Shown piece after piece: positions 24,688-32,789 of a stretch of DNA of 64,000 nt. Position numbers and translations under genes: made by a program. The notes below the pieces were generated by a model. The model saw only the letters and a list, made by a program, of their open reading frames with translations. It searched no databases and had not been told where the DNA came from. Positions within the stretch are counted from its first letter, which is position 1, and each line of letters begins with the position of its first letter. The stretch comes from Streptomyces odontomachi (GTDB lineage: Bacteria; Actinomycetota; Actinomycetes; Streptomycetales; Streptomycetaceae): contig NZ_JAMJWG010000023.1 of the NCBI RefSeq assembly GCF_024435355.1, positions 62,001-126,000 on the forward strand, in the 5' to 3' direction.

Positions 24688-24716
24688 ACTTTTGCAAGCG
24701 GGGTGCTTGCAAAAGT
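24688..24716. promoter_or_regulatory. perfect 12-bp inverted repeat upstream of XRE gene
   Basis: ACTTTTGCAAGC (24688-24699) and GCTTGCAAAAGT (24705-24716) flank GGGGT. It sits 26 bp before the XRE start codon, so it is probably an autoregulatory operator. No T tract follows, arguing against a terminator. Confidence 0.75.
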
Positions 24717-24742
24717 TAGCGGACGGGGGGCATCATCAAGTC

Positions 24743-25195
24743 ATGGCATCGCTCAACGTCGGAAACCTCGGTGAGTACCTGCGCGAGCAGCGGCGCACGG
24801 CGCAGCTGTCGTTGCGGCAGCTCGCCGATGCCGCCGGGGTGTCCAACCCGTATCTGAGCCAGATCGAGCGCGGCCTGCGCAAACCGAGTGCGGAGGTGTT
24901 GCAGCAGGTCGCCAAGGCGCTTCGGATCTCCGCCGAGACGCTGTACGTCCGGGCCGGAATCCTGGACGAGAAGGAGCGGGACGAGCTGGAGACGCGCGCC
25001 GTCATCCTGGCCGACCCGTCCCTCACCGAGCGTCAGAAGCAGGTGATGCTGCAGATCTACGAGTCCTTCCGCCGTGAGAACGGCGCCGGAAACGGACGAG
25101 GAACCGGAAACGGGAATGGAAGCGGCTCGATCGGTGAGGAGAGTTCGGTGGAACACGGCGCGGGCGATGCCGTGCCGAAACGTGATGATGAGTAA
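24743..25195 (+). CDS. XRE-family transcriptional regulator
   Basis: A 150-residue protein. HTH at about 7-65 (LREQRRTAQLSLRQLADAAGVSNPYLSQIERGLRKPS). The middle is charged and helical (ILDEKERDELETRAVILADPSL), followed by a Gly/Asn-rich tail. It precedes an HbhA-like gene by 209 bp, a pairing I recall as conserved in Streptomyces. The start is ATG 24743. Likely autoregulated through the palindrome at 24688-24716. Confidence 0.85.
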   Translation: MASLNVGNLGEYLREQRRTAQLSLRQLADAAGVSNPYLSQIERGLRKPSAEVLQQVAKALRISAETLYVRAGILDEKERDELETRAVILADPSLTERQKQVMLQIYESFRRENGAGNGRGTGNGNGSGSIGEESSVEHGAGDAVPKRDDE

Positions 25196-25404
25196 CAGTA
25201 GTAACTGTACGTAGCGGTCGGGGCGTGCCCGCGTGCCGTGCGGCGTATCGCGCAGGTTGTGCGCGGTGCTTCACGCACTCGGTGGGCACACTGCCCGTCG
25301 CGCCTTGTGCGCCGTGCTTCGCTCGTCGCGCCGGGTGCCTCGTGCGCCGTGCGGCTCGCCGCATGCGCCGACCTCGAACCGAGTGTTCCGGGAGGACCAC
25401 CCTC

Positions 25405-26184
25405 ATGGCCATCGCTGACGACCTGCGTAAGACGTTCACCGACCCGACCCCGCTTTACTTTGCCGCCGGCACCGCTGACCTGGCCTTCCAACAGGCCAAG
25501 AAGGTGCCGGAGCTGGTGGAGCAGATCCGCGCCGAGGCGCCGGCACGGATCGAGGCCGTGCGCCGCACCGACCCGAAGCAGGTGCAGGACCGCGCCACCG
25601 CACGCGCCAAGGACGTCTCCGAGAGCGTCCAGAACGTGGTGAGCGGAGTGCTGGGATCGCTCGACACCGACATCAAGAGGCTGGGCGAGTCCGCGCAGGG
25701 CTTCGCGCTGCGCGGCGTCGGCGTCGCCGTCGAGTACGCCGTGAAGGCGCGCGAGACGTACGAGCGGGTCGCCGAGCACGGCGAGCAGACCGTCCGCACC
25801 TGGCGCGGCGAGGCCAGCGAGAACGCTGCGTCGACCCCGGCCGTCGCTCCGGTGGAGCGCCCGAAGCCGGTCGTGGTGCGCGACGAGCCGTCCGGCACCG
25901 CCGGCACGAAGCCGACCGGCAGCGCCGGCACGAAGTCGACCGGCAGCGGCCGCAGTGCCACGACGAGCCGCACGACCCGCACGACCCGCACGGGCCAGAC
26001 CTCGACGTCCTCGGCGTCCTCCGCCACGTCCCCGGCGTCCTCCGCCACGTCCACGTCGTCGCCTTCTTCGACGACGTCGGCGTCGACCGCGTCCTCCGAG
26101 GCCGCGAAGAAGCCGGCCGCCAAGAAGACCACGGCGCGGCGGAACGGCACCAGCAGCCGGAAGACCACCCCTCGCGACAAGTGA
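25405..26184 (+). CDS. HbhA-like (heparin-binding haemagglutinin-like) protein
   Basis: A 259-residue protein. Residues 1-140 are an amphipathic helical region (DDLRKTFTDPTPLYFAAGTADLAF, VQDRATARAKDVSESVQNVV) like mycobacterial HbhA. Residues 150-259 are low complexity, rich in Ser, Thr, Ala and Pro, and end in Lys/Arg-rich KKPAAKKTTARR, resembling the Lys-Ala-Pro tail of HbhA. There is no signal peptide. In Streptomyces such proteins may be coiled-coil or nucleoid/envelope-associated; the role is not known. ATG 25405 follows GGGAGG. Confidence 0.8.
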   Translation: MAIADDLRKTFTDPTPLYFAAGTADLAFQQAKKVPELVEQIRAEAPARIEAVRRTDPKQVQDRATARAKDVSESVQNVVSGVLGSLDTDIKRLGESAQGFALRGVGVAVEYAVKARETYERVAEHGEQTVRTWRGEASENAASTPAVAPVERPKPVVVRDEPSGTAGTKPTGSAGTKSTGSGRSATTSRTTRTTRTGQTSTSSASSATSPASSATSTSSPSSTTSASTASSEAAKKPAAKKTTARRNGTSSRKTTPRDK

Positions 26185-26367
26185 ACGAGTGACCCGATCA
26201 CCCCGCGACCAGGGGATTCGTCGCCCTGCGGCCGAACATCCGGTCGCAGCCGACCGCGGCCCGGCCGGCCGGCACATGACCTGGCCGGCCGCGGGCCGGT
26301 GGCGGCCCGCACAGCAGGGGCGGGAACGACCGGCGTGCGCGGTCCGTTGTCCGGGTACGGTGGCCGG

Positions 26368-26431
26368 TACTGCATTTTCCCGGGGGACGACCCCCGGGCC
26401 CCCAGCCGGATAAGCAGGCCAGCCGGGGTGA
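26368..26431. repeat. dispersed inverted repeat, right copy
   Basis: Reverse-orientation partner of 19531-19593. This copy contains a clear hairpin (CCCGGGGG...CCCCCGGG), so it may also act as a terminator after the HbhA-like gene. Confidence 0.75.
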
Positions 26432-26492
26432 CTGGCGCGGACATCGCGCGGGAAAGTTGACTAATGATGAGTAGACACGGGTGGTGGGCGTA

Positions 26493-26828
26493 GTGCTGAT
26501 GCAGGGATTCGCAGGAGTCATGTGGCTGCTGAACGTTGCCCTGATCCTCTTCACCGGCTTCGCGCTCTTCGACGCCGCGATCCGGCGCGAGGACGCCTAC
26601 CGCGCCGTCAACAAGCAGACCAAGCCGTTCTGGCTGATCGTCCTCGGCCTGGCCTTCGTGGTGAGCGTGATCTTCCCGATCCTGGCGTTCCTGCCGATCA
26701 TCGGCCTGATCGCGACGATCGTGTACATGGTCGACGTACGCCCCGCGATCCGCGGCATCACCGGCGGCGGCCCGCGCCGCCGCGGCTCCAGCAGCGACGG
26801 CCCTTACGGCCCGTTCAACGGTCGTTGA
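26493..26828 (+). CDS. DUF2516 family membrane protein
   Basis: A 111-residue protein of the actinobacterial DUF2516 family. Two or three hydrophobic segments (VMWLLNVALILFTGFALFD, FWLIVLGLAFVVSVIF, FLPIIGLIATIVYMVDV) surround the conserved AVNKQTKPFW. The Arg/Gly-rich tail is cytoplasmic by the positive-inside rule. The start is uncertain: GTG 26493 (GGTGG upstream) or ATG 26499. Function unknown. Confidence 0.8.
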   Translation: MLMQGFAGVMWLLNVALILFTGFALFDAAIRREDAYRAVNKQTKPFWLIVLGLAFVVSVIFPILAFLPIIGLIATIVYMVDVRPAIRGITGGGPRRRGSSSDGPYGPFNGR

Positions 26829-26995
26829 AGGCACGGTCGCTGAGGCACGGTCGCTGAAGGCGACAGCCGGCGACGGCTGAAGGCGACAGCCACCCGTGGA
26901 AGACGCGCCGGCCTGAGTCGACGGGACCGCCCGTGTGCGTGAGCGCCCGATCGCGTGAGACCCGTGGGCTGCGTGAGACCCGTGGGCCGTGGGCC

Positions 26996-27236
26996 CTAGG
27001 TCCTGTCGTCAAACTCCCGTCGTTGCCCGAAGGGCGGCCCGGCGGCGTCAGGTGCGTGCTCTGGGGGTCCCCCCTGCTCGAAGAGCTTGGGGGAGCGCCG
27101 GGCGCGAGTCCGCGTACGGATGGGGGCACCTCCCACGCCGTTCAGGCAGTGGGGGAGTACGTGGGCTTGTGCCCGGTGCGGCGAGAGTGCGTGCATGGCG
27201 TCGCCGGGCAGACGGGAGTTTGACGACAGGGCCTAG
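26996..27236. mobile_element. 241-bp MITE-like element with 26-bp terminal inverted repeats
   Basis: The left end 26996-27021 (CTAGGTCCTGTCGTCAAACT...) and right end 27211-27236 are inverted repeats with one mismatch in 26 bp. Both tips carry CTAG, a possible target site. The inner flanks are also imperfectly complementary, so the element is nearly a long palindrome. It has no coding capacity and holds two smaller palindromic repeats (27061-27095, 27121-27156). The right tip supplies the TAG stop codon of the phosphatase gene at 27233. Confidence 0.8.
27061..27156. repeat. nested palindromic repeats (copies B and D)
   Basis: Copy D (27061-27095) has CTGGGGGTCCCCCCTG, CTCGAAGAG, CTTGGGGGAG. 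Copy B (27121-27156) has TGGGGGCACCTCCCA, a spacer, CAGTGGGGGAG. B matches the in-gene copy at 6106-6143 and the copy at 30238-30274. Confidence 0.75.
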
Positions 27237-28900
27237 CGGGCCAGCAGCAGGACGGCCACGTCGTCCGTCAGGTCGCCGCCGTTGAGGTCGCGGGCCTCGT
27301 TCAGCGCGGCGCCGAGGAGTGCGTCACCGCTCAGGCCCAGCGCGATCTTGCGGCGGACCATGTCCACCATGCCTTCCTGACCGAGCCGCTGGGTGCCCTG
27401 GCCGACGCGGCCCTCTATCAGGCCGTCCGTGTAGAGCATCAGGCTCCAGGAGGGCCCGAGCTCCACCTCCTGGCGTGGCCAGCGGGCGTGCGGCAGCATG
27501 CCGAGCGCCGGGCCGTTCTCCTCGTACGGCAGCAGTTCGGCGGGGCCGTCGTGCGGGGCGAGCAGCGGTGCCGGGTGGCCGGCCAGGCAGAACCCGGCAT
27601 GCCGGCCGTCCGGCGCGATGTCGACCGTGCAGAGCGTGGCGAAGATCTCGTCGTCGGCCCGCTCGTGCTCCAGGACCTGCTGGAGCGTGGACAGCAGCGC
27701 GTCACCGGACAGGCCCGCCAGGGTCAGGGCGCGCCAGGCGATGCGCAGTTCGACACCGAGCGCGGCCTCGTCGGGGCCATGCCCGCAGACGTCACCGATC
27801 ATGGCGTGCACCGTGCCGTCGGGTGTGCGCACGGTGTCGTAGAAGTCACCGCCGAGCAGGGCGCGGGACCGGCCGGGACGGTACCGGGCGGCGAACTGCA
27901 ACGCGGAGCCGTCCAGTAGCGGGGTGGGCAGCAGACCACGTTCCAGCCGGGCGTTCTCCTGGGCGCGCATCCGGGACTCGGTGAGCTGGCGCTGCGCGGC
28001 GTCGGCGCGCTTGCGCTCGACCGCATAGCGGATCGCTCGGCTGAGCAGCCGGCCGTCCAGCTCCTCGCGTACCAGGTAGTCCTGCGCGCCGACGCGCACC
28101 GCCTCCGCGCCGCGCTCCAGGTCACTGGAGCCGGTGAGCGCGAGCACGGCGTGCCGCGGCGCCAGGCGCAGGACGTCCTCCAGGATGGTCAGCTCTTCGG
28201 CGTGCTTCGTCAGGTCCGCCGAGTCCACGGCCTCGTGCGGGCCGGTGACCGTACGGTCACGTGCCGTGCCGCGCACCGCGCCTGCCGGGGCGGTGTCCCT
28301 GTCCCGGGCCTGCGTGGCGCCGCGCCGGCCGGCCGGGCGCAGCGCGAGGTCGAGCAGGATGCAGTGCACGTCGTCGGTGAGCAGCCGCTCCGCCTCGGTG
28401 AGGTTGCGGGCGGTGCGGACCTTGATGGGGTTGCCCGAGGCATCGAGCAGCTCCGGCACGTTCAGCGAACGCGCCGGGTCGTCCTCGATGACCAGGAGGG
28501 TGAGGTTGGTGCTGCCGGATGCGCCGGCGCGTCCTGGCCGGTCGGCCGGTCCGTCGATGTCGTCGCAGCCGTCGTCACCGTCGTGGTGATCGGCGTCATG
28601 GTGGCTGCCGGCGTCGGCGTCGTGCGTGGGGTGGCCGTCGGGCCGGTCGCTGCCGGTGCGCGGCACGACGCCGGTGTCCGACGCGGCACCGTGCGACGCA
28701 TCGGCCGGGGATGCGTCGGCCGGTGTGGTGAGCGGGTCAGCGGTGGGCGCGTCGGTTGCCGTGCTCGCGCCGGACGATGCGAGTGCGCCGGCGGCGACGG
28801 GCCCCGCTGTGGACTCGGGTACCCCCGGAACCGGCGGAGTGTGAGCCTGACCACTCTCCGCGGCCGGGACATTCCTCTGCCGCGGTACGGGTACGGGCAT
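27233..28900 (-). CDS. response-regulator-like PP2C phosphatase (RsbU/SpoIIE type)
   Basis: A 555-residue protein. Residues 1-125 are Asp/His/Pro/Ala-rich and disordered. A receiver domain follows (LTLLVIEDDPARSLNV, ILLDLALRPAG, ALTGSSDLERGAEAVRVGAQDYLVRE), interrupted by an insertion after the presumed phospho-Asp. A coiled linker leads to the PP2C domain with LLGGDFYD, IGDVCGHGPDEAALG, and closing GDLTDDVAVLLLAR. It probably dephosphorylates an anti-anti-sigma factor. ATG 28900 has AAGGAA upstream. The stop codon lies in the tip of the MITE-like element. Confidence 0.87.
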   Translation of the reverse strand: MPVPVPRQRNVPAAESGQAHTPPVPGVPESTAGPVAAGALASSGASTATDAPTADPLTTPADASPADASHGAASDTGVVPRTGSDRPDGHPTHDADAGSHHDADHHDGDDGCDDIDGPADRPGRAGASGSTNLTLLVIEDDPARSLNVPELLDASGNPIKVRTARNLTEAERLLTDDVHCILLDLALRPAGRRGATQARDRDTAPAGAVRGTARDRTVTGPHEAVDSADLTKHAEELTILEDVLRLAPRHAVLALTGSSDLERGAEAVRVGAQDYLVREELDGRLLSRAIRYAVERKRADAAQRQLTESRMRAQENARLERGLLPTPLLDGSALQFAARYRPGRSRALLGGDFYDTVRTPDGTVHAMIGDVCGHGPDEAALGVELRIAWRALTLAGLSGDALLSTLQQVLEHERADDEIFATLCTVDIAPDGRHAGFCLAGHPAPLLAPHDGPAELLPYEENGPALGMLPHARWPRQEVELGPSWSLMLYTDGLIEGRVGQGTQRLGQEGMVDMVRRKIALGLSGDALLGAALNEARDLNGGDLTDDVAVLLLAR

Positions 28901-29328
28901 CGGCTTGGTTCCTTCCCTCCCCCCGAGGGCATGGTGGAGCGACGAGCGACGATCCACCCAGAACGGGACCTTAGCGGGTGCCACGCTGGCAAGGGAATGC
29001 CACCAGGTAAACGACCAGCGTCATATGCCCCGTTCTCTGCCGCACTTGGACGGAAATCGACTGCACTGGAGATGACGAAAGTCACGCCTCCGTGGTTGCT
29101 TCCGGGCACGAACGATGCCGTGGGTCACGTGGCCTGACTCACGCGCGCCGGAGGCGTGCGCCCCTGGCGCGCCTGACTCATTTCACGCCGCATGGCACCG
29201 CGCGGTGCTGAACGGTGTTGGACGGCGCCACGCCGCCGCACGGTGCTGCCCGGCGCCGCAAGACGCGTGTCGGCGGCGCTTCCCGCCGCGTGACCGGCGG
29301 CGCTTCCCACGGTGCCGCCAGTCGCCTT
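28901..29328. other. 428-bp intergenic region
   Basis: Holds the promoter region of the minus-strand phosphatase. From 29150 onward it contains degenerate GC-rich repeats (CGCCGCACGGTGCTG-like). No gene, RNA or terminator with a T tract was recognised. Confidence 0.5.
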
Positions 29329-30207
29329 TCAGTCGTGCGGTGCCAACGCCGCCCAGGTCACCGTTATTTCTCCCTGCCGCCAGCGTGCCGGGCCGTCCAC
29401 CACCGGCCAGCGGTCCGTCAGGGCCCGTACCGCCGTCATCCAGCGCTGCCGGGCCCCGTAGGCCGCGTAGGGCGCGGCGGTTGCCCAGGCGCGGTCGAAG
29501 TCGCGCAGGAAGGCGTGGACCGGCTCGCCGGGGACGTTGCGGTGGATCAGCGCCTTCGGCAGGCGCTCGGCGAGGTCGGACGGGCGGTCCAGGGAGGCGA
29601 GACGGGTGGCGAACGTCACCGTGCGGGGGCCCTCCGGGCCCAGGGCGACCCACACGTGGCGCCGCCCGATCTCGTCGCAGGTGCCCTCGACGAGCAGGCC
29701 GCCCCGTGTGCCGCGGGCCGGGTCGGCCGGCGCCAGCCGGGCGCGGAGCCGCTGCCAGGCGGCGGCGACCTCACCCTCGTCGTACTGCCGCAGCACGTTC
29801 GCGGCCCGTATCAGCACGGCACCCGGCTCTGCCGGCGGCGCACCCGACTCCGCGTCCGCACCGACCGGTTCGCCCAGCGGGATCTCGAAGCCGCCGTGGT
29901 GGAAGGTGAGTCCCTCGCGGGCGTACGGCTGGGCCGCGGCCACCCGCTCCGGGTCGATCTCGATGCCGACGACCCGGGTGCGCGGCGCGGCGCGACGCAG
30001 CCGGTGCAGGAGTTCCACGGCGGTCCACGGTGCGGCGCCGTAGCCGAGGTCGACGGCCACCGGGGCGGGGGAGCGGCGCAGTTCGGCGCCGTGGACGGCG
30101 GCGATCCAGCGGTCCATGCGGCGCAGCCGGTTCGGATGGGTGGTGCCACGGGTCGCCGTCCCCACGACGGGACCACCCCGGCCCTTGGGGTTCGCCCGCT
30201 GCCTCAA
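29329..30207 (-). CDS. class I SAM-dependent methyltransferase-like protein
   Basis: A 292-residue protein with Rossmann motif VAVDLGYGAAPWTAVELLHRL and RVVGIEIDPERVAAAQ. The N-terminal RQRANPKGRGGPVVGTATRG is basic and may contact nucleic acid. TTG 30207 is preferred because GGAGGAGG lies directly upstream; the longer frame to 30252 reads through a palindromic repeat (30238-30274). It lies upstream of mshA in opposite orientation. The substrate is unknown. Confidence 0.75.
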   Translation of the reverse strand: MRQRANPKGRGGPVVGTATRGTTHPNRLRRMDRWIAAVHGAELRRSPAPVAVDLGYGAAPWTAVELLHRLRRAAPRTRVVGIEIDPERVAAAQPYAREGLTFHHGGFEIPLGEPVGADAESGAPPAEPGAVLIRAANVLRQYDEGEVAAAWQRLRARLAPADPARGTRGGLLVEGTCDEIGRRHVWVALGPEGPRTVTFATRLASLDRPSDLAERLPKALIHRNVPGEPVHAFLRDFDRAWATAAPYAAYGARQRWMTAVRALTDRWPVVDGPARWRQGEITVTWAALAPHD

Positions 30208-30237
30208 AGCCTCCTCCGCTGCTCGAAGGACATGGGC

Positions 30238-30291
30238 GGGGGCACCTCGCACGCCCGTCCAGGGCAGTGGGGGACGACCCCCAGAGGTGCC
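30238..30291. repeat. palindromic repeat (copy C) upstream of methyltransferase
   Basis: GGGGGCACCTCGCACG, a spacer, CAGTGGGGGA, then CCCCAGAGGTGCC. GGCACCTC (30241-30248) pairs with GAGGTGCC (30284-30291). Related to copies at 6106, 27121 and 27061. Confidence 0.7.
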
Positions 30292-30482
30292 CTCAGGAGG
30301 CGGGACGGCATGCGGGAAACCATGGAGACGAGGGTAGGCGGAAGCGCGCGGGGGGTCGGGCGACGAGACGGGGCGAGGGTGGGGCGAGCGGTGACGTGTG
30401 CGGCAGGGGAGGGGGGACGCGGGGGGACCCGAACGCCTGAGGAACGCCTGAGGAACGCATTACGGTAATGATTTGGCAAAGA

Positions 30483-30509
30483 GGAAATGGAAGCCGTAAT
30501 TCCTATGTT
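30483..30509 (+). promoter_or_regulatory. SigR-like promoter of mshA
   Basis: GGAAAT (30483-30488), an 18-base spacer, then GTT (30507-30509), close to the Streptomyces SigR consensus GGGAAT-N18-GTT. mshA is known to be in the disulfide-stress regulon in S. coelicolor. The start site is inferred. Confidence 0.6.
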
Positions 30510-30606
30510 CCACCCAACGGTGGAGGAAGCCGCTTCCTCCGTGAGTCATGTCCGCGCAGCCCACCGCCGGCCTGCACAGCCGCGGCCCCGCAAGGAGGAC
30601 CCACAG

Positions 30607-31959
30607 GTGAGTCACCACGTGACCACGTTCGGGCGGCGTGTCTCCGCCGCCCCCACCCGACTGCGGCTACCCGGCACCATCCGCAGGCCACGGCGTGTAG
30701 CGATGCTCAGCGTGCACACCTCCCCCCTGCACCAACCGGGCACCGGCGACGCCGGCGGTATGAACGTCTACATCGTGGAGCTGGCCCGCCAGCTGGCCGC
30801 GAAGGGCATCGAGGTGGAGGTCTTCACCCGCGCCACCTCCGGTGACCTGCCCCCCGTCGTGCAGCTCGCGCCCGGCGTGCTCGTCCGGCACGTGGACGCC
30901 GGCCCGTACGAGGGCCTGGCGAAGGAGGAGCTGCCTGCGCAGCTGTGCGCCTTCACGCACGGCGTGATGCAGGCCTGGGCGGACCACCGCCCCGGCCACT
31001 ACGACCTGGTCCACTCGCACTACTGGCTCTCCGGGCACGTCGGCTGGCTCGCCGCAGAGCGCTGGGGCGTGCCCCTGGTGCACACCATGCACACCATGGC
31101 CAAGGTCAAGAACGCCGCGCTGGCCGCCGGCGACACCCCCGAGCCGGCCGCCCGCGTGATCGGCGAGACCCAGATCGTGCGCGCCGCAGACCGGCTCGTC
31201 GCCAACACCTCCGATGAGGCCGACGAACTGGTCCACCACTACGAGGCCGACCCCGACGCCGTCGCCGTCGTGCACCCGGGCGTGAACCTGGACGTCTTCC
31301 ACGAGGCGGACGGCCGCGCCGCCGCCCGCGCCCGGCTCGGGCTGCCGCAGGACGCCCTGATCCCGCTCTTCGCCGGCCGTATCCAGCCCCTCAAGGGCCC
31401 CGACGTGCTGCTGCACGCGGTGGGCGAGCTGCTGGAGGAGTGTCCGGGGCTGCGCTCGCGCATCGTCGTGCCCGTCGTGGGCGGGCCCAGCGGCTCCGGG
31501 CTCGCGGAGCCGGAGCGGCTCCAGAAGCTGGCCGCGCGGCTCGGCATCACGGACGTGGTGCAGTTCCGGCCGCCGGTGCGGCAGGACCAGCTCGCCGACT
31601 GGTTCCGGGCCGCCTCGCTCCTGGTGATGCCCTCCTACAGCGAATCGTTTGGCCTGGTTGCCATAGAGGCCCAGGCGACCGGCACTCCGGTGCTGGCGGC
31701 CGCGGTCGGCGGCCTGCCGGTGGCGGTGCGCCACGGCGTCACGGGGTTCCTCGTCCAGGGCCACGAACCCGCCGCTTACGCGCGCGTGCTGCGTGATCTC
31801 GCCACCGACCCGACCCTGACCGACCGCATGGGCGCGGCCGCCGCCCGGCACGCCCAGGACTTCGGCTGGGACGCGGCGGCCACGGCCACCGGCGAGGTGT
31901 ACGAGGCGGCCCTGCACGACCACCGGCGCCGGCGCCGCGTACGCGACCGAGCCAGCTGA
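30607..31959 (+). CDS. mshA: D-inositol-3-phosphate glycosyltransferase MshA
   Basis: A 450-residue GT4 glycosyltransferase. It transfers GlcNAc from UDP-GlcNAc to inositol-3-phosphate, the first step of mycothiol synthesis. N-terminal domain motifs are MLSVHTSPLHQPGTGDAGG and VHSHYWLSG. The C-terminal domain has FAGRIQPLKGPDVLLHAV and the E-x7-E region PSYSESFGLVAIEAQA. GTG 30607 has AAGGAGG eight bases upstream; in-frame ATGs at 30487 and 30505 lie inside or near the likely promoter. Confidence 0.95.
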   Translation: MSHHVTTFGRRVSAAPTRLRLPGTIRRPRRVAMLSVHTSPLHQPGTGDAGGMNVYIVELARQLAAKGIEVEVFTRATSGDLPPVVQLAPGVLVRHVDAGPYEGLAKEELPAQLCAFTHGVMQAWADHRPGHYDLVHSHYWLSGHVGWLAAERWGVPLVHTMHTMAKVKNAALAAGDTPEPAARVIGETQIVRAADRLVANTSDEADELVHHYEADPDAVAVVHPGVNLDVFHEADGRAAARARLGLPQDALIPLFAGRIQPLKGPDVLLHAVGELLEECPGLRSRIVVPVVGGPSGSGLAEPERLQKLAARLGITDVVQFRPPVRQDQLADWFRAASLLVMPSYSESFGLVAIEAQATGTPVLAAAVGGLPVAVRHGVTGFLVQGHEPAAYARVLRDLATDPTLTDRMGAAAARHAQDFGWDAAATATGEVYEAALHDHRRRRRVRDRAS

Positions 31960-32006
31960 CCTCTTCGGCGCGGGCGCCCGCCGGCCGTCTCCCGTACGCT
32001 CGCCCC

Positions 32007-32525
32007 ATGGGTGACATGCGACGGGACGACGCACGGACGAGGGCCCTGGCCTGCATCGAGGCCGCGCTGCGAAGCGCCGGGCTGGACTGGGAGAGCCCGG
32101 AACACGGGGACTACGTCGTCCAGTTGCCCGGCACCCGGAAGCTGTCCACGACGGTCTCGCTGCGCGTCGGCCAGCACGCGCTGTCCCTGAACGCCTTCGT
32201 GATCCGCCACCCCGACGCGAACCAGGAAGGCGTCCACCGCTGGCTCCTGGAGCGCAATCTCAAGCTCTACGGGGTGAGTTACGCCGTCGACCGCCTGGGT
32301 GACGTCTATCTGGTCGGCAAGCTGCCACTGGCCGGGATCACCGAGGACGAGGTGGACCGGCTCCTCGGATCGGTGCTGGAAGCGGCGGACGGAAGCTTCA
32401 ACACGCTCCTGGAACTGGGGTTCGCGGACGCCATCCGCAAGGAGTACGCCTGGCGGGTGTCACGCGGCGAGTCGACCCGCAACCTGGCGGCGTTCACGCA
32501 TCTGACCGATCGTTCGACTTCCTGA
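32007..32525 (+). CDS. YbjN domain-containing protein
   Basis: A 172-residue protein of the YbjN/sensory-chaperone-like family (GLDWESPEHGDYVVQLPGTRKLST, RWLLERNLKLYGVSYAVDRLGDVYLVGKLPLAGIT). In S. coelicolor the mshA-YbjN-gpmA neighbourhood is similar. TACGCT at 31995-32000, six bases before ATG, suggests a leaderless mRNA. It lies 47 bp after mshA. Precise role unknown. Confidence 0.85.
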   Translation: MGDMRRDDARTRALACIEAALRSAGLDWESPEHGDYVVQLPGTRKLSTTVSLRVGQHALSLNAFVIRHPDANQEGVHRWLLERNLKLYGVSYAVDRLGDVYLVGKLPLAGITEDEVDRLLGSVLEAADGSFNTLLELGFADAIRKEYAWRVSRGESTRNLAAFTHLTDRSTS

Positions 32526-32535
32526 CGCGCTGCCG

Positions 32536-32591
32536 CCTTCCCGGGGTCTCCTTCCCCGGGCGTCCTTCCTCGGGCGTCCTTCCCCGGGTCC
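32536..32591. repeat. four tandem copies of a 14-bp unit
   Basis: Units of the type CCTTCCCCGGGCGT start at 32536, 32550, 32564 and 32578, just after the YbjN gene. No T tract follows; it may fold as CCCGGG stems. Confidence 0.75.
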
Positions 32592-32683
32592 CGCTCCCCG
32601 GACCTCACTTTCCGATGCCAACCGTTGTTGTACCCCTTTTCGTACTCCGTGCGTCGTGGCATGCTCACGGTCGCACGTGGACT

Positions 32684-32696
32684 TGAACTGCGTTCA
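32684..32696. promoter_or_regulatory. TGAAC-TGC-GTTCA palindrome
   Basis: A perfect 5-bp-arm palindrome in an AT-richer stretch about 95 bp upstream of the secreted beta-helix gene. A candidate regulator site; the factor is unknown. Confidence 0.4.
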
Positions 32697-32789
32697 CATA
32701 CTCGGACGTCTATTTGGGGCGGCTGCGGACCGGTTCGTGGCCGGTCGACGTGCGGAGGCTTTCGGGCGGCGCACGCGGGAGGCGGGCTC

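Noticed and set aside
19531..26431. Integrated element with att sites
   Set aside because: The bracketing copies are inverted, not direct, and no integrase, excisionase or replication gene lies between them.
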